Assembly (NCBI GenBank): GCA_023213395.1
Contig: CM041465.1
Coordinates: 160,215,741-160,279,740, forward strand
Length of the DNA stretch: 64,000 bases
Direction of reading: 5' to 3'
From: Cycas panzhihuaensis
Taxonomy: Eukaryota; Cycadophyta
In this document: one piece after another, positions 12,359 to 23,660 of the stretch
How the letters are laid out: every line of letters begins with the position of its first letter
How positions within the stretch are numbered: the stretch's first letter is position 1
Program-made: the position numbers and the translations under genes
Notes under the pieces: model-generated
Seen by the model: the letters and a program-made list of their open reading frames with translations, nothing else
Database searches by the model: none
Told to the model about the DNA's origin: nothing

Positions 12359-12370
12359 CTAGTGACCATA
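12359..12370 (+). other. possible gypsy-Y primer-binding site
   Basis: ctagtgaccata starts at the first base after the 5' LTR. The same 12 bases (complement at 59199-59210) lie 5 bp inside the 5' LTR of gypsy-X. It does not begin with the TGG expected opposite a tRNA CCA end, although tgg to tag would be one transition. No tRNA is assigned. Confidence 0.4.
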
Positions 12371-12554
12371 CTGAGGACCCACCAGTAAGGGAGCTAGTTT
12401 CTACCCCTTCCTGTTGGTACTACTATCTTTTTAGTAGTCTCCTCCACTTATCTTTTTCATTAGGTAGCCCCCAATACATCCTTTATGTCTCTTTTTCCTC
12501 TTCTAACGTGTTGGCAAGTTTTGTATGTGACGCTTCTCACGTCGCCTACATGGT

Positions 12555-14811
12555 TTGCCTCCTTTGCTAAAATACCTTACATATCATCTTCTTTCATCAT
12601 CGGATTCTGATTCGACCATAGAAGGATACCCTTCAGACTGGGCTTATCATGCCTTTGCTTCAGGAGCTCATGAGTTCTCCACATCCATTCCAAGATCCAC
12701 CCAAGAGAGTGACAATCCTATTTACCATTCGTGTGATCAACATCACCCACTTGATGCCCATCCCTCTACTCATGGAGTAAAGGGTCCATCTCCTCTTGAG
12801 ATTCACCACCCAGTTGGTGATTCTTCTGAGGAGCACCCTGAGGGGTCTACTTTGTTTGAGGTCTCGTCTACCTCTTACGATCATGTGGATACCTCTCATG
12901 CCGACGTGGTTGAAGCCCTTAGTGAGTGCTTTCATGCTACTCATCTTCAATCACATCCTAGATGGTTTGAAGATGTCTTGCATGGTGGGGCATCCTCCTC
13001 ATCCATGCATGTCCTACCATCTTCATCTATATCTATGCCTCCCATAACGAGTAACCTCTTTATTCCTACACATTCGTCCTGCTCTATCCTTACATCTACC
13101 TTAGGGATGTCTACTACACCCCCTACTTCTCATCATGGTCCCAGCTCTTCCGGGCCCTATCGTGGTATGTCTTTCCCCTAGCTTGGGGTTAACATACCTT
13201 TTCCTAGTCAAGCCAACATGCCACTTCCTAACATGGTGCATGCATTTCCTAGTAGGCCTAGAGGTCCTACTAACACCCCTACTACTAGTCATGTGGGATC
13301 CATTCCCATGTATATTCAAAACCAACCTAATAGTCCTTCTCTTTACGTACCCCTAAGTTATACTTCTCAGACTTGGGGGCACGGTAAAGGGAACCATATT
13401 CTAGCTTATGGGGTGGACTTGATACATCCATATGGGGTTGTGCCACCCATAGGCAGCCTATATGGACAAAACCCAATTCCACACCCTTCCTTTCCTCCAT
13501 CCTACATAGGTCCTTATGCTGTACCTTTACAAGGAAACCCAACTTCCTTACAAAGCACTTATCCTCAGGTCCCTTTTCAACAAGGGATATTCTCCCAAGG
13601 AGGGATGGGCATACCACCCCCATCTATTCCTTGTCTATTACCTCCTACATCATTTTCCGATCCTATGATCCAGGCAAGGGTGCATCCCTTTATGGACTAT
13701 AGATCGATACCATTATCTATTGAGGCATTAAGAACCAACTTACCACCTCATCCCCCTGAAGTTCCTAAGTTCGATGGGACTTCGTAACAGGATCCAGCTG
13801 AGCATGTTTATAGTTTTTGTATGGTGTGCATAGATTACTAGGCCTATGATCATATACTAATGAAATTATTTCCATGATCCCTACAAGGTGATGCCCTTAA
13901 ATAGTTTTATCACCTTCCTGCCCATTCCATTTTCTCGTTCTAACAGCTTATGGATGAGTTCATCAACTATTTTGATGTGGCTCGTCCATTTGAAACTGGA
14001 ATGAAATCCCTTCTGTCACTTAAACAAGGTCACGATGAGATGAATCGTGACTTTGTGTAGTGATTTCATGACCTCCTCCATTCCACTAAAGCTATCTTAC
14101 CTAAGGAATTGAAGAGAGATCTCTTCGTTAATGCACTTCGCCCAGAAGTCCATGTGGAAGTCCTTAAGATAGGGACAACCATGTGTGATTCCACCATCAT
14201 AAAGTGTTTAGCACTTGAAGCTATTGAGATCCAGGCTAAACTCAAGAAGCCTCTTAAGCCCTCACAACGACGTGAGGCACCACCCCAAACTAAAGAAACC
14301 AAACCACAACAATCCACTAGGTCCTCTTCTCATCCAACTAAGAAGACCCTAGACCTGCTCACTTCTGTTATACGTTCATTTAAATGTATGATAAAGGAAC
14401 TTAAACTGCAAGCTCCTTCATCACCTACTTCTAACAGATAAATCCAACAAGCTACTCAAGCCGCTCCCCCTAAGGGCAGTAATACCCAGTCCTCTCAAGA
14501 CAGGAAGCCAGATTCCTTGCTTGAGAAGAAGTAGTGTTCCGTTCATGGGAGTGTTTCCATGACAACTCATGTTGTAGGGCTTAACATCTTAGGGATGCCC
14601 CACAATGTGAATCATCTCCTAGATAGGCCTTAAGGCCCAACCTAGACCAACCAGTCCATAAGGATCCATTCCCCAAATATGGGGAATGTGATCGCAATGC
14701 TCAACCAAAGAACAACCGGAACCGGGGAAGATCTCTAAATTCCTATTCTTCATGTGATAAAGGGAAGGGTGCCCAGGATTCATCTTCTTCCTCGCGTTCC
14801 CCTGACCGTCG
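12555..14811 (+). pseudogene. gypsy-Y gag
   Basis: One frame runs from Met at 12555 to about 14440 with several stops (first at 13179-13181). The N-terminal 400 residues are rich in Ser, Pro and His. The retrotransposon gag domain follows at about 13740-14270: PPEVPKFDGTS, SLQGDALK, FINYFDVARPFETGMKSLL, LKRDLFVNALRPEVHVEVLK and CLALEAIEIQAKLKK. It aligns well with the gag of gypsy-X. Past 14440 a degraded zinc-finger-like region (CSVHGS) appears with a frame change, and copia-2 then interrupts it. Gag would form the particle. The region before 12555 (12371-12554) is untranslated leader. Confidence 0.85.
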
Positions 14812-15178
14812 TGTTGAGGGAATGGATCTAGGGATCTAGTGCACTAACACTACACAATGGCAAATAGTAGAGGCAAGCACAATGTACTCAACAAGAGAAT
14901 GCTAATAGCTTGAGCTCAAAGAGGAGAAGTGTAGAATATGATCACTCTCCATGTAATTTCAGCTTATATAATGAGGTTACTCATTAGGGTTTGGAATTTG
15001 AGTTTTCCCTCCCAATGACATTCAAATAAGATTACATGAAATTACAATGAAATGAACTTTATGTCATTTCACTTAAGTGACTTAGGCATAGTCACCTTAT
15101 CCTAAAGTTATAAACATAAAAGTGACTTTATCTAATTCTAACTTCATGAAATGACCATGTGACATTAACATTGTCACA
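14812..15178 (-). repeat. copia-2 3' LTR
   Basis: 367 bp, tg...ca ends, next to a purine tract on its right. Five substitutions separate it from 22462-22828. Confidence 0.97.
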
Positions 15179-15190
15179 ATCCCCCCCTTA
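15179..15190 (-). other. copia-2 polypurine tract
   Basis: On the - strand taaggggggg followed by at directly abuts the 3' LTR, the expected plus-strand primer. Confidence 0.9.
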
Positions 15191-15700
15191 ATGGCAGAAG
15201 GTCATTTTCCTTTATCCTATTCTAATCTATGAGGTCTTCATTATAGCCTCATTATTACATTGAGAAAAAAAAATATACAACCTACAAGACACTTTTGTGG
15301 GAAAACCCTCGGGGGAATAAAACCCACGGACTTGACTTCCTATTCTATGAAGTGGCTCGATGGCTCTTTGAGTGTAGCCGATAGCCAAGCAAAGACAAGT
15401 TGGTTGTGTAGCTCGATCCGCCGAGTCTCCATATACCGCTTCGCCATCCCCATGCCCGCTCGTGTTTCATAGGTTCCGATTTTCAAACACAAATGCCCCA
15501 ACTCCTTTCGCGCCCATGAGGGGTTTTCACGAATGGGAGAGAGCGAGACTTACTCTAATCCTTCCGCGCCACAAGGGGTTTTCACGAATGGGATAGAGTA
15601 TGCTAGTCCCGTGTACCATCTCCTTCAATCAGTTGGAGATGGAGGCCCTGAGGCCGAGTCATCGGAATCTGTTCAAACTTCACCCTTTGCGCGGTTTGGT
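15191..15700 (-). other. copia-2 conserved 3' tail with hairpin
   Basis: Downstream of pol, the leftward strand carries a tail also found in copia-3 (46410-46860). It includes an 8-bp stem with an 11-nt loop (15616-15642), and two copies of a unit containing ttcgtgaaaacccc (complement at about 15521-15534 and 15577-15590). Near the end come gggttttcccacaaaagt and a taataatgaggct stretch. No reading frame is open through it in both elements. It may be a 3' untranslated region with RNA structure, or a decayed polyprotein end. Confidence 0.7.
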
Positions 15701-16160
15701 GAAGATATCACCACTTGATCTCATTGGGGCGTTGTTCCAATTGTATTATGCCATCATGGACCAGTTCCCGGATCCTGTGGACTTTTGTACAAATGTGCTT
15801 TGTACGATCATGAAAAATAAGATTCTTGGCCTTGTGGATTCGATCGATTGTCCACATGTAAGCTCGTTGGACCTATCCGGGTGATATCCAAAGCATGTAA
15901 TAATTTGCGGGCCATATCACCTCCTTGCTAGCCTCGTATGCCTATGTATTCACTTTCAAGAGAATCTGCAGTTATTTTCTGCCACCTTGACCGCCATGAA
16001 ATTGGAGCTATTCCAAGAAATGTGATGTACCTGGACATTGATCTTCCGATATTTTTGTCACCAGAAAACCGAGTCCGTGTATGTCGTAAGTCCGAAATCA
16101 TTGTTGTGCTCATACAACAAACCAAGTTTGTCGGTCGCCTTTAGGTACTTCAACACTCAT
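15701..16160 (-). pseudogene. copia-2 RNase H
   Basis: Leftward frames show FSGDKNIGRSMSRYITFLG and PISWRSRWQK at 15928-16125, the central part of the copia RNase H. A DIFTKP-like end motif lies near 15700-15720. RNase H removes the RNA strand after cDNA synthesis. Frameshifts separate the segments, and the Asp-rich start (DSD) is altered. Confidence 0.85.
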
Positions 16161-17160
16161 ATTCTTTGCCACAATGGTTCTCGCTTTGGAGTTGTCATGT
16201 GACGGCAAGAATACCAACCAAGATGGGCAATATCCGGCCTTGTGTTGGTAACATAAATGAGGCTACCTACAAGTTGCCGATAGAGTGTTGCATCTGCCTC
16301 TCGAGTGTCTTCATCGGAAAGTTTAGCATTAGGCTCCATTGAGTATGCATCGCTCGCATCTTCTAATCCAAACTTGATTAGAAGATCGTTGATATATTTT
16401 CCTTGGGAGAGAAAGATTTTTCCATTGCATTGAGTTACCTCAATTCCCAAGTAATATCTCATTAGTCCGAGGTCAGACAGTTTGAAGGATTTTGACAACT
16501 CCATCTTTAATTTGCTAATATCCTGCTCACTATTTCTGATTATCAGCATGTCGTCCACAAAGATCAGGAGATATGCGACTTTGCCTTTTCTCTCTTAATA
16601 AACAAAGTTGCATCAACGCCTCTTGATAGTCACATACCTCATATCCAAGTTGCCTCATTTTATTGGACAACTTGGTGAACCAAGCACGAGGGGCTTGTTT
16701 CAGGCCATATAACGACTTTTCGCCTACACACTTTCGCCTCTGTCTTGCTATCTCAAAGCCTTCAGGCTGTGTCATGTAGATTTCTTCTTCCAAATCTCCA
16801 TTGAGAAAAGCAGTTTTCACATCGAGTTGGTGGATTTTCCAACCTGTTGAGTAGCCAAGGCCACAAGTGCTCGATTGTGGGCCATTTGGTAGTTGGTGCG
16901 AAGACTTACGTAGTCGATGCCTTCCCTTTGGGTGAATCCTTTTGTAACCAAATTTCGCCTTATGTTTTCAAGGGTGCCGTCGATCCAGATTTATTTTTGA
17001 ACACCCATTTGTTTCTGACTACCTTCCTTCCCAAAGGTAGATCAATGAGCTCCCATGTACCGTTCTTGATCAAGGATTGGTATTCCTCATTCATGGCATT
17101 TCTCCAAACTGTGTGTTTCACAGCTTCTTGGTATGATAGAGGCTCGTCATTTGAAGCAAG
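16157..17160 (-). pseudogene. copia-2 reverse transcriptase
   Basis: In leftward order: YQEAVKHTVWRNAMNEEY and LIKNGTWELIDLPLG (about 17030-17150), MKTAFLNGDLEEEIYM and [13 protein letters not shown] (about 16660-16820), then the catalytic FVDD at 16550-16561, LMRYYLGIEV and LVGSLIYVTNTRPDIAH (16157-16558). These are the standard copia RT blocks, and both catalytic Asp codons are intact. At least two frame changes break the domain, near 16590 and 16820-17000. Confidence 0.9.
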
Positions 17161-17550
17161 GTGTAGTTCTGCTGGTTCAAGCTCTATGGGAAGTGATGTT
17201 TGCTCCCTTGCTCTGTAGGCACTACTTCGAGTGCCGCTTTGCCTACCTCATCGATCTCAAGTCTTTGTGCAACTGGTAGGCTTCTCGAAAACCTTTGGTT
17301 GGGAATGAGGTTTTCATTTCCACAACATCCTAGTCTTCATTTTGATCCTGAAAAGGATCATGGGAGATGTATGGTCCGGAGGTTGATGACATTGTTGGAG
17401 AAGACGGCCCTACAACTGAAGGTGGTTCTTCTGCAACTCCTTTTCCTTTTGATGCTCGACGTGGTGATTCCTGGCTATTCTCCCAAGATGGCGCTGGATT
17501 GGCGCACATTGGCACAGGATTCGAGTCAAGGATAGTGTCCTCTAGGGCTC

Positions 17551-18029
17551 TATTGTCAGATTCCAAAATTTTGAGTATTTCTTCAGTGTCTCCCCCCCCA
17601 AATGTTGGAATATGTACATCATATTCCTGGACATCGTTGTATCTATGAGATGGTGCTTTAGAATCAAATTGAAGTAGTTGATCCTCTGTCTCCGCAAACA
17701 CCACATCCCTAGTGATAATGATCTTCTTTAATGTTGGAATGAAGACCTTGTACCCTTTCTTGTTCATGGGATACCCAACAAAGATGCCCTATTGTCAGAT
17801 TCTAAAATTTTGAATATTTCTTCAGTGTCTCCCCCCCCAAATGTTGGAATCTGTACATCATATTCCTGGACATCGTTGTATCTATGAGATGGTGCTTTAG
17901 AATCAAGTTGAAGTAGTTGATCCTCTGTCTCCACAAACACCACATCTCTAGTGATAATGATCTTCTTTAATGTTGGAATGAAGACCTTGTACCCTTTCTT
18001 GTTCATGGGATACCCAACAAAGATGCCCT
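17551..18029 (-). repeat. 240-bp tandem duplication in copia-2 pol
   Basis: Two nearly identical units lie head to tail (17551-17790 and 17791-18029). They begin attgtcagatt and end aaagatgccct. Each encodes the same pol segment between integrase and RT (GYKVFIPTLKKIIITRDVVF, then DVQEYDV). Copia-3 has a single copy at the equivalent place, so the duplication is specific to this lineage or copy. Confidence 0.92.
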
Positions 18030-18700
18030 TTAAAGCTCGCGGTTGGAGCTTATTTCTATGCTCATCAAGAATGTGAGCATAACAAGTAGAGCCAAAAATT
18101 TTGAAGTGATGGACTAGAGGGGTCCGTCCCACCCATCGCTCATTTGGAGACGCCGAGCTTTGATGGACTTATGTTGTTCATGCGAGATTGCAATATAAAT
18201 AGCTTGACCCAAAAATATGCGAGCACATTCTTGAAGCCAAGCATAGCCCGTGCCATATTCATTATGGTTCTATTAGCCCTTTCAAGAACTCCATTACCGA
18301 GGGGTACCGCAATAGTTGTTTGATGCTTGATCCTCACGACACAAGAAGTCTTCGAATTCATTTGAAGTGTATTCGCCACCATTGTCAGTCCTGAGACACT
18401 TCAGTTGATATCCAGATTCCTTCTCTGTGAGAGCCTTGAATGCCTTGAATTCTGTGAATGCTTCATCTTTTGATTTGAGAAAGGTCACCCATACCTTTCG
18501 AGTGAAGTCATCAATAAATGTAATATAGTACCTCTTCCCTGTGAGAGAAGGGATAGGCATAGGCCCACAAATGAGTGTACTAATTCAAGAGGTTGACCGC
18601 TTTCTATTGACTCGGGAAATGGTCGCTTGTGGGATTTGGCAATAATGCAAGCTTCACATTTGAATGGCTTAGAGGAAAACTGCAGACCCGAGTAGAATGA
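18030..18700 (-). pseudogene. copia-2 integrase
   Basis: The leftward frame at 18294-18560 has YYITFIDDFTRKVWVTFL and CLRTDNGGEYTS, giving both catalytic Asp. The Glu lies in a different frame at 18140-18382 (LGNGVLERANRTIMNMAR). Downstream at about 18030-18130 comes HHFKIFGSTCYAH and GIFVGYP, the usual post-core segment. All three catalytic residues are encoded, but at least one frameshift separates the second Asp from the Glu. The integrase would insert cDNA and create the 5-bp duplications. Confidence 0.9.
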
Positions 18701-19200
18701 GAGATTTCCTTAAGCCGATCAAGTTTGATGTGCCCCATGCGAGCATGCCAAAGAGCTTCTAGGGACAGCTTGGAATGAGTCAATATGACATTATATGCAA
18801 GTTCTTCCACGACACGATGGGGCAACAACTTGGTATGCGGAAGAAGACAATGTGGTTCCAAATAATCTAAATAGCTTACCTTCAAGTTTCCTACCATTAC
18901 CACAGAACATGAAGGCGGGTGAATAACACTAAGAACTTGATTATTAGATGTGACACTTAGGTCAAATCCACGGGAGACAAGTGTGGATAACGACAGAAGG
19001 TTTTGTTTGAGATGGGGAATATACAAGACATCTTTTAAAGTAAAATTGGGGCACAGGGAGCTTGAGGCATATAGAGCCCATGCCTTGAACAGTTGTGTCG
19101 ACTTATCGACCATGTGTACTACTCCGGTGACCTCGAATCAAAATCACGAAGAAGTCTCGTGACAAGTCATGTGCTAGGTAGCTCTGTGTCCATAACCCAC
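18604..19200 (-). pseudogene. copia-2 protease and pre-integrase domain
   Basis: The leftward frame 18604-19113 is open for about 169 codons: MVDKSTQLF, NFTLKDVLYIPHLKQNLLSL, then LEALWHARMGHIKLDRLKEI, the zinc-binding pre-integrase segment. The protease active site should lie just before, near 19190, where WVMDTELP-like sequence replaces the expected Asp-Ser/Thr-Gly. The domain order is that of copia pol. Confidence 0.85.
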
Positions 19201-20350
19201 CGATGATGATGTTGATGCAAGATTTGCTGTCCAAGTGGTCGAGGTAGTGGCGAATCAAGGCGACAAATGGGCGTGCCACAAGCAGTGTGCCTCGATGTAC
19301 CTCTTAGGTCCGGAAACAATAGATGAAGTGGATGCTTCCGCTTTGTTGAATACGTGCCTCAATGAGATTTGCTCTCGCAAATAAGTCATCATGACTCTCA
19401 TCAACATTGTGGGCTTGATGTTATTGTTGTTGATGACGAGGCAACTGCTGTAGTCAATGCGGCAATCTTTGCAAGGTGTCCTTTCTGTTACACCTTTGAC
19501 ACGTGGGAGCACCGTTGTTTGGTTGTCTCGATTGACGATCTTTTGACTACTATTTTGTCACGACCTTGTTGTTGCCTATGTGGTTGTCCTGTTGCTTTCC
19601 CGCCTCTTCCACAACCTCTTCTTCCTCTGCGTGAAGATTGACCTTCTTTGTTTGGTGTAGTATACTTCCTCGTCCATGTCGCCTTCAAAGGTCGCATTAG
19701 GATTGAATCAAAGTGGGAAGCTAGTAGTGAAGGTCTTGTTATGTTCAATAAACTTCTCATTAATGCTTCAAGTTGAGGGTCTTGATGTGCTAGATGATGA
19801 AGATTTCCTAGCAGTTCTTATAATCGTGAACATGTAGACCGGATTGAATTAGGAAGGCCCAAGTTATGCATTGGGTCTTAAAATCCTATCAATGGCTTTG
19901 TTTAATGGGGCGAAGAGCATTGATGGTTTCATGTGCTCGCCCTTTCTGCATTCGCATCTTGTTCATCTTCAATACCATATGAACAAACTCCAAGTCTGAT
20001 CGAGTATCAAAGTTTCTTTTGAGGACTTCGAGGACCTTGAAGGCAGTGTCGTGCTGCGTGTCATCGATCAGGTTGTGCAAGGAGTAATCTGTAACTAGCA
20101 GGATCCCTGCTCTGATCTTCTGGTCTTCAATGATCCACTGTCGCCGTTGCGGATTATGAGCAGGAGGAGCTGGGGGTGTGCCACCACTCTGCGGTGTGGT
20201 GTCGGTTGCAGGTACTATCGGGGTTCGCTCCAAGTGGTCCAAATGTAGTCCCTCATACTTGGCTGCGTTCTTAACTTCCGTGAACCATAGATCCCAATTC
20301 TCCTTCCCTTTTAGCATACAGTTCACATTCTGCTTGAAGTTGGTCGACAT
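19201..20350 (-). pseudogene. copia-2 gag
   Basis: A leftward frame opens with Met at 20350 (MSTNFKQNVNCMLKGKENWD) and stays open to 19889. It includes RQWIIEDQKIRAGILLVTD, DTAFKVLEVLKRNFDTRSDL and RMQKGRAHETINALRPIKQ, which match the gag of copia-3. The start is chosen because the homologous sequence in copia-3 begins at the same point after the leader. Further downstream a Gly-Arg-rich basic segment (19488-19760) sits in another frame, where the nucleocapsid is expected. Frameshifts near 19890 and 19760 break it. Confidence 0.85.
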
Positions 20351-22447
20351 GGTGGTGTGAAAAGATGAATAAGAGTGATGTATATAAATGTGTATGAAAA
20401 TGCACTAAGTAGAAGAAGGTGGAGTCACTGACACTTGTGATAGTCTACCGACGCAGCAGGAATAATGAAGTAATGCAATGTAAGATGTGGAAGCAAAGAG
20501 ATCACAAATAAGTATGTGATGTAAGTGATCTAATCAAGATAAGTGAGAAGGCCTATATAGAAATAGGCATGTGGGTGCACACAACCGAAAACCAAAGTGA
20601 TGTAGGATGTGTAACAAACCCAAACCTCTAACTTGTATCCAAAGTAGGTGAGGTGTCGATGCCTAAGGGGGCTTCTAGTATACGTAGTTAATGGCCTTCA
20701 CCATGATACCGCACGTTCCTTGGTGATGAAATCCAAGTAAACGTGGAGCCGGTACTCACCGGGTCCTCACCCCGTTCACCAATGAGCAGCGATATACTCT
20801 CTAAAGAGAAGTACGTGCATGTTCCACAGCTATGACAGATATTGGCCCAGCTAATTAATTATTTTGATTAAGAGTTTTCAATTTTCTCGGATAGTTATCA
20901 GGATAATCCCTGATTGGAGGCCCTAAGTATGGCTAATCTGTCCCTCCACCACTATACTGGTTATGCCCAGACCCAATATGAAACTCACACCTCCCTTAGG
21001 GCCTAGATTTCGGCCAACCTTGGTCTATTTCAACCAAGGCGAGTATGCGCACAAGTCAAGAACCATGGTATAAAGTCGTCGAGATGAGTTGATTTTAAGG
21101 AAAGTGCTCTTGTTATCAAATGTCATGTAAAATAATCAAAACCGAATGTAAATGAATGTAAATGCTCCACTTAAGTGTTGTTGTTGTCCACCTAGTGCCC
21201 AAATGGCACTCTATGTGCCCAAGTGGCACTCAATGAAGTCTCCAAGTGCATGCAACCATTAAAATCATACACATGATGAGCCAAATTATCGGATATTGCT
21301 CGATCCAGATGATTGGCTTTACAAAGGATTTAAGTACCTTGTTCTTTTTACAAAAGGGCCAAAATAGGCCTCCAAAAGCCACAAAGGCTATAAATGTCTT
21401 TAAAAAACCCCTTTTACATACAATAAATTTTTTTCTTTTTTTTTTTTTTTAAAAGAAGGGGAAAACAAAACTAAAAATTTGAGAAATACAAGGTACATCG
21501 AAAATTTAAATTTTCAAGAAACTAAGTCTCATTGCGATGCACTGCCTAAAGTATCGCTTATATGGCACAAATTTAAAAATTTTGAAAAATTAAAAATTTC
21601 CATATTTGCCGGCCTTCACCGCACTTTCCAAATATACAAAAATTTTTGAAAAATCTTGTCAAATCACAAAAAAGCCGCTTTTAACTCATGGCCAAAATGT
21701 ACTAAAAACATAAAAATGTCATAACTTTCAACAGAGCATCGGATTCATGTGAGACTTGTCCCAAATGATAGATCGTGACGAGGAGATCCAAAACATGTAT
21801 TACAAGAGGAAAAACTCCTCGATTTTTGTAGATCCGAGATTTTTAAATTTGGAAAATGACTACAAAAATAGGTCGCTTGACCCTTTAAACTCAAAATCTC
21901 ACGTCACTCCAAAGAGACAAAAGTGCTTAGGATGCCAAGACGCACCCATCGTGAAATTCGTGTGATTCTAGGTACTTTGCATTTTTGGCCGTATCATCAG
22001 ACGAAAATCCGTACAAATTGCATCAAGTCCGCATCGGTTTGATTTTATACTTTAAAATCTACCTCTAATCGATGAGAGTCACCGATTTCTTCTTCTGCAA
22101 CCTTGAAATCGACTTTCATCGCAAAAAATGGCCAAAAATAGACCAAAATGCTAGATTTGAGGCTAAAAAAGATGGCTGAAAATTGTTATCAGCTGAGCAA
22201 TTCATGTGCTCCTTTAGGCCTGCAAATAGGTTGCTTTTAAGCAGCTACACTCCTTCTTCTTATCTGTAGAAATAAGATAGTACAACAACATATAATTTTG
22301 TACTAAAAATCTGCTATAAAAAGAGCTTTAAAAAATGGATTTTTTTAAAAAATCCTCAACTCTTCACTTCACATGAATGGTGAAGAAGAGGAGAATATAG
22401 CTTGCAATCTCCTTGCAAGTGAGTGTGGCACTAGGATCCACCCAATG
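20351..22447 (-). other. copia-2 5' leader
   Basis: A 2.1-kb leader between primer site and gag. The part at about 20680-21060 is clearly similar to copia-3 at about 40600-41000, for example the complement of ccttggttgaaatagaccaa. It holds a poly-T run near 21428-21450. Short open frames here are not conserved in copia-3 and are not called. Confidence 0.75.
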
Positions 22448-22459
22448 GCTCTGATACCA
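22448..22459 (-). other. copia-2 primer-binding site
   Basis: On the - strand tggtatcagagc, two bases from the 5' LTR. This is complementary to the 3' end of initiator methionine tRNA, the standard copia primer in plants. Confidence 0.95.
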
Positions 22460-22461
22460 CT

Positions 22462-22828
22462 TGTTGAGAGAATGGATCTAGGGATCTAGTGCACTAACAC
22501 TACACAATGGCAAATAGTGGAGGCAAGCACAATGTACTCAACAAGAGAATGCTAATAGCTTGAGCTCAAAGAGGAGAAGTGTAGAATATGATCACTCTCC
22601 ATGTAATTTCAGCTTATATAATGAGGTTGCTCATTAGGGTTTAGAATTTGAGTTTTCCCTCCCAATGACATTCAAATGAGATTACATGAAATTACAATGA
22701 AATGAACTTTATGTCATTTCACTTAAGTGACTTAGGCATAGTCACCTTATCCTAAAGTTATAAACATAAAAGTGACTTTATCTAATTCTAACTTCATGAA
22801 ATGACCATGTGACATTAACATTGTCACA
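22462..22828 (-). repeat. copia-2 5' LTR
   Basis: 367 bp, partner of 14812-15178, followed directly by the target duplication cgtcg. Confidence 0.97.
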
Positions 22829-22833
22829 CGTCG

Positions 22834-23660
22834 TACTCCCTCACCTTCGTGGTCCCAGAATAAGGGAAACAAGATGATCCAAATGCTTAAGGCCACCACC
22901 CTATATGCCCTAACTCAGTCTCAAGCCACTAAAGAGGCTGTCGGTACCTCTTCTTCTACTCCACACTCTGATCCTCTTATGGAAACCTCCCTTCTGGAAG
23001 TCCCATTACTTCCTAAGACTATTCTTGTTTGTCCAGGTCACTATAATTTTAGAAGAGCCCTTCCTCAATTCACAGGGAAGGGGAAGGCCTTTTCTGTTGT
23101 CGACAAGCTTTGTACCATGGCCGTCAGGATGTCTATGATGGACGTCTTGAGAAGTTGTCCTGAACAATGAATACTCTTGTTGGAAGCTTTAGGGTTGGGT
23201 GATGCGCCCATTCATGCTTTGGGTATTACCCAAAGCTATGAGCTCATCATTTCCTTTGATCCTAAAGACTTTCCCCCCACTTGTGAAAGGGAACGCCAAT
23301 GGAACTTCCCTTTCACCATCACTATTGACACACCTAATTGTACCTTACAAAGGACTGTTGTCGACAATGGTTCTTCCATTAATGCCATACCCTTGCATGT
23401 TATACAAGAGCTTGGCATTTCCATCTTGGAACTTATTCCATGGCGATGCCAAGGCTACGATGGTAGTGAAAAGACTCCATTGGGATCTATTTCAATCTCG
23501 CTCACTCTCAAGGTAAAGACTATCCTTGCTGACATTGTAGTCCTTGACATTAGCGTCGACTACAATCTTCTCTTGGGTCGACCATGGCTCGATCAGATGG
23601 GAGCCATGTGTTTGACCTACTGGGGGCAACTTAAGTTCATCCACGATGGATGAATGAGGA
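22834..23660 (+). pseudogene. gypsy-Y aspartic protease
   Basis: This resumes gypsy-Y after copia-2. One frame (22874-23170, then 23177-23653 after a single stop) encodes the pol N-terminus. The retropepsin-like fold is visible as RTVVDNGSSINAIPLHVIQ, PWRCQGYDGSEKTPLGSI, and VDYNLLLGRPWLDQMGA with KFIHDG at the end. The usual Asp-Ser-Gly active site reads DNG, one residue changed. It would mature the Gag-Pol polyprotein. The gag frame and this frame differ, so a frameshift, natural or by decay, lies between 14440 and the copia-2 site. Confidence 0.88.

Larger units (their letters stand above)
14812..22828 (-). mobile_element. copia-2, young Ty1/copia insertion
   Basis: Two 367-bp LTRs (14812-15178 and 22462-22828) start tgttgag and end ttgtcaca. 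Exact duplications cgtcg flank them (14807-14811 and 22829-22833). I count 5 differences between the LTRs, all transitions, so it is the youngest element here. Primer site and purine tract show leftward transcription. Gag, protease, integrase, RT and RNase H lie in copia order but in several frames, with a 240-bp internal tandem duplication. It is the same family as copia-3. Confidence 0.97.

Noticed and set aside
21420-21452. Poly-T run, possible SINE or LINE tail
   Set aside because: It lies within the copia-2 leader, with no target duplication around it.
22448-22459. Match to initiator-Met tRNA, possible tRNA gene
   Set aside because: Only the 3'-end complement is present; it is the retroelement primer site.
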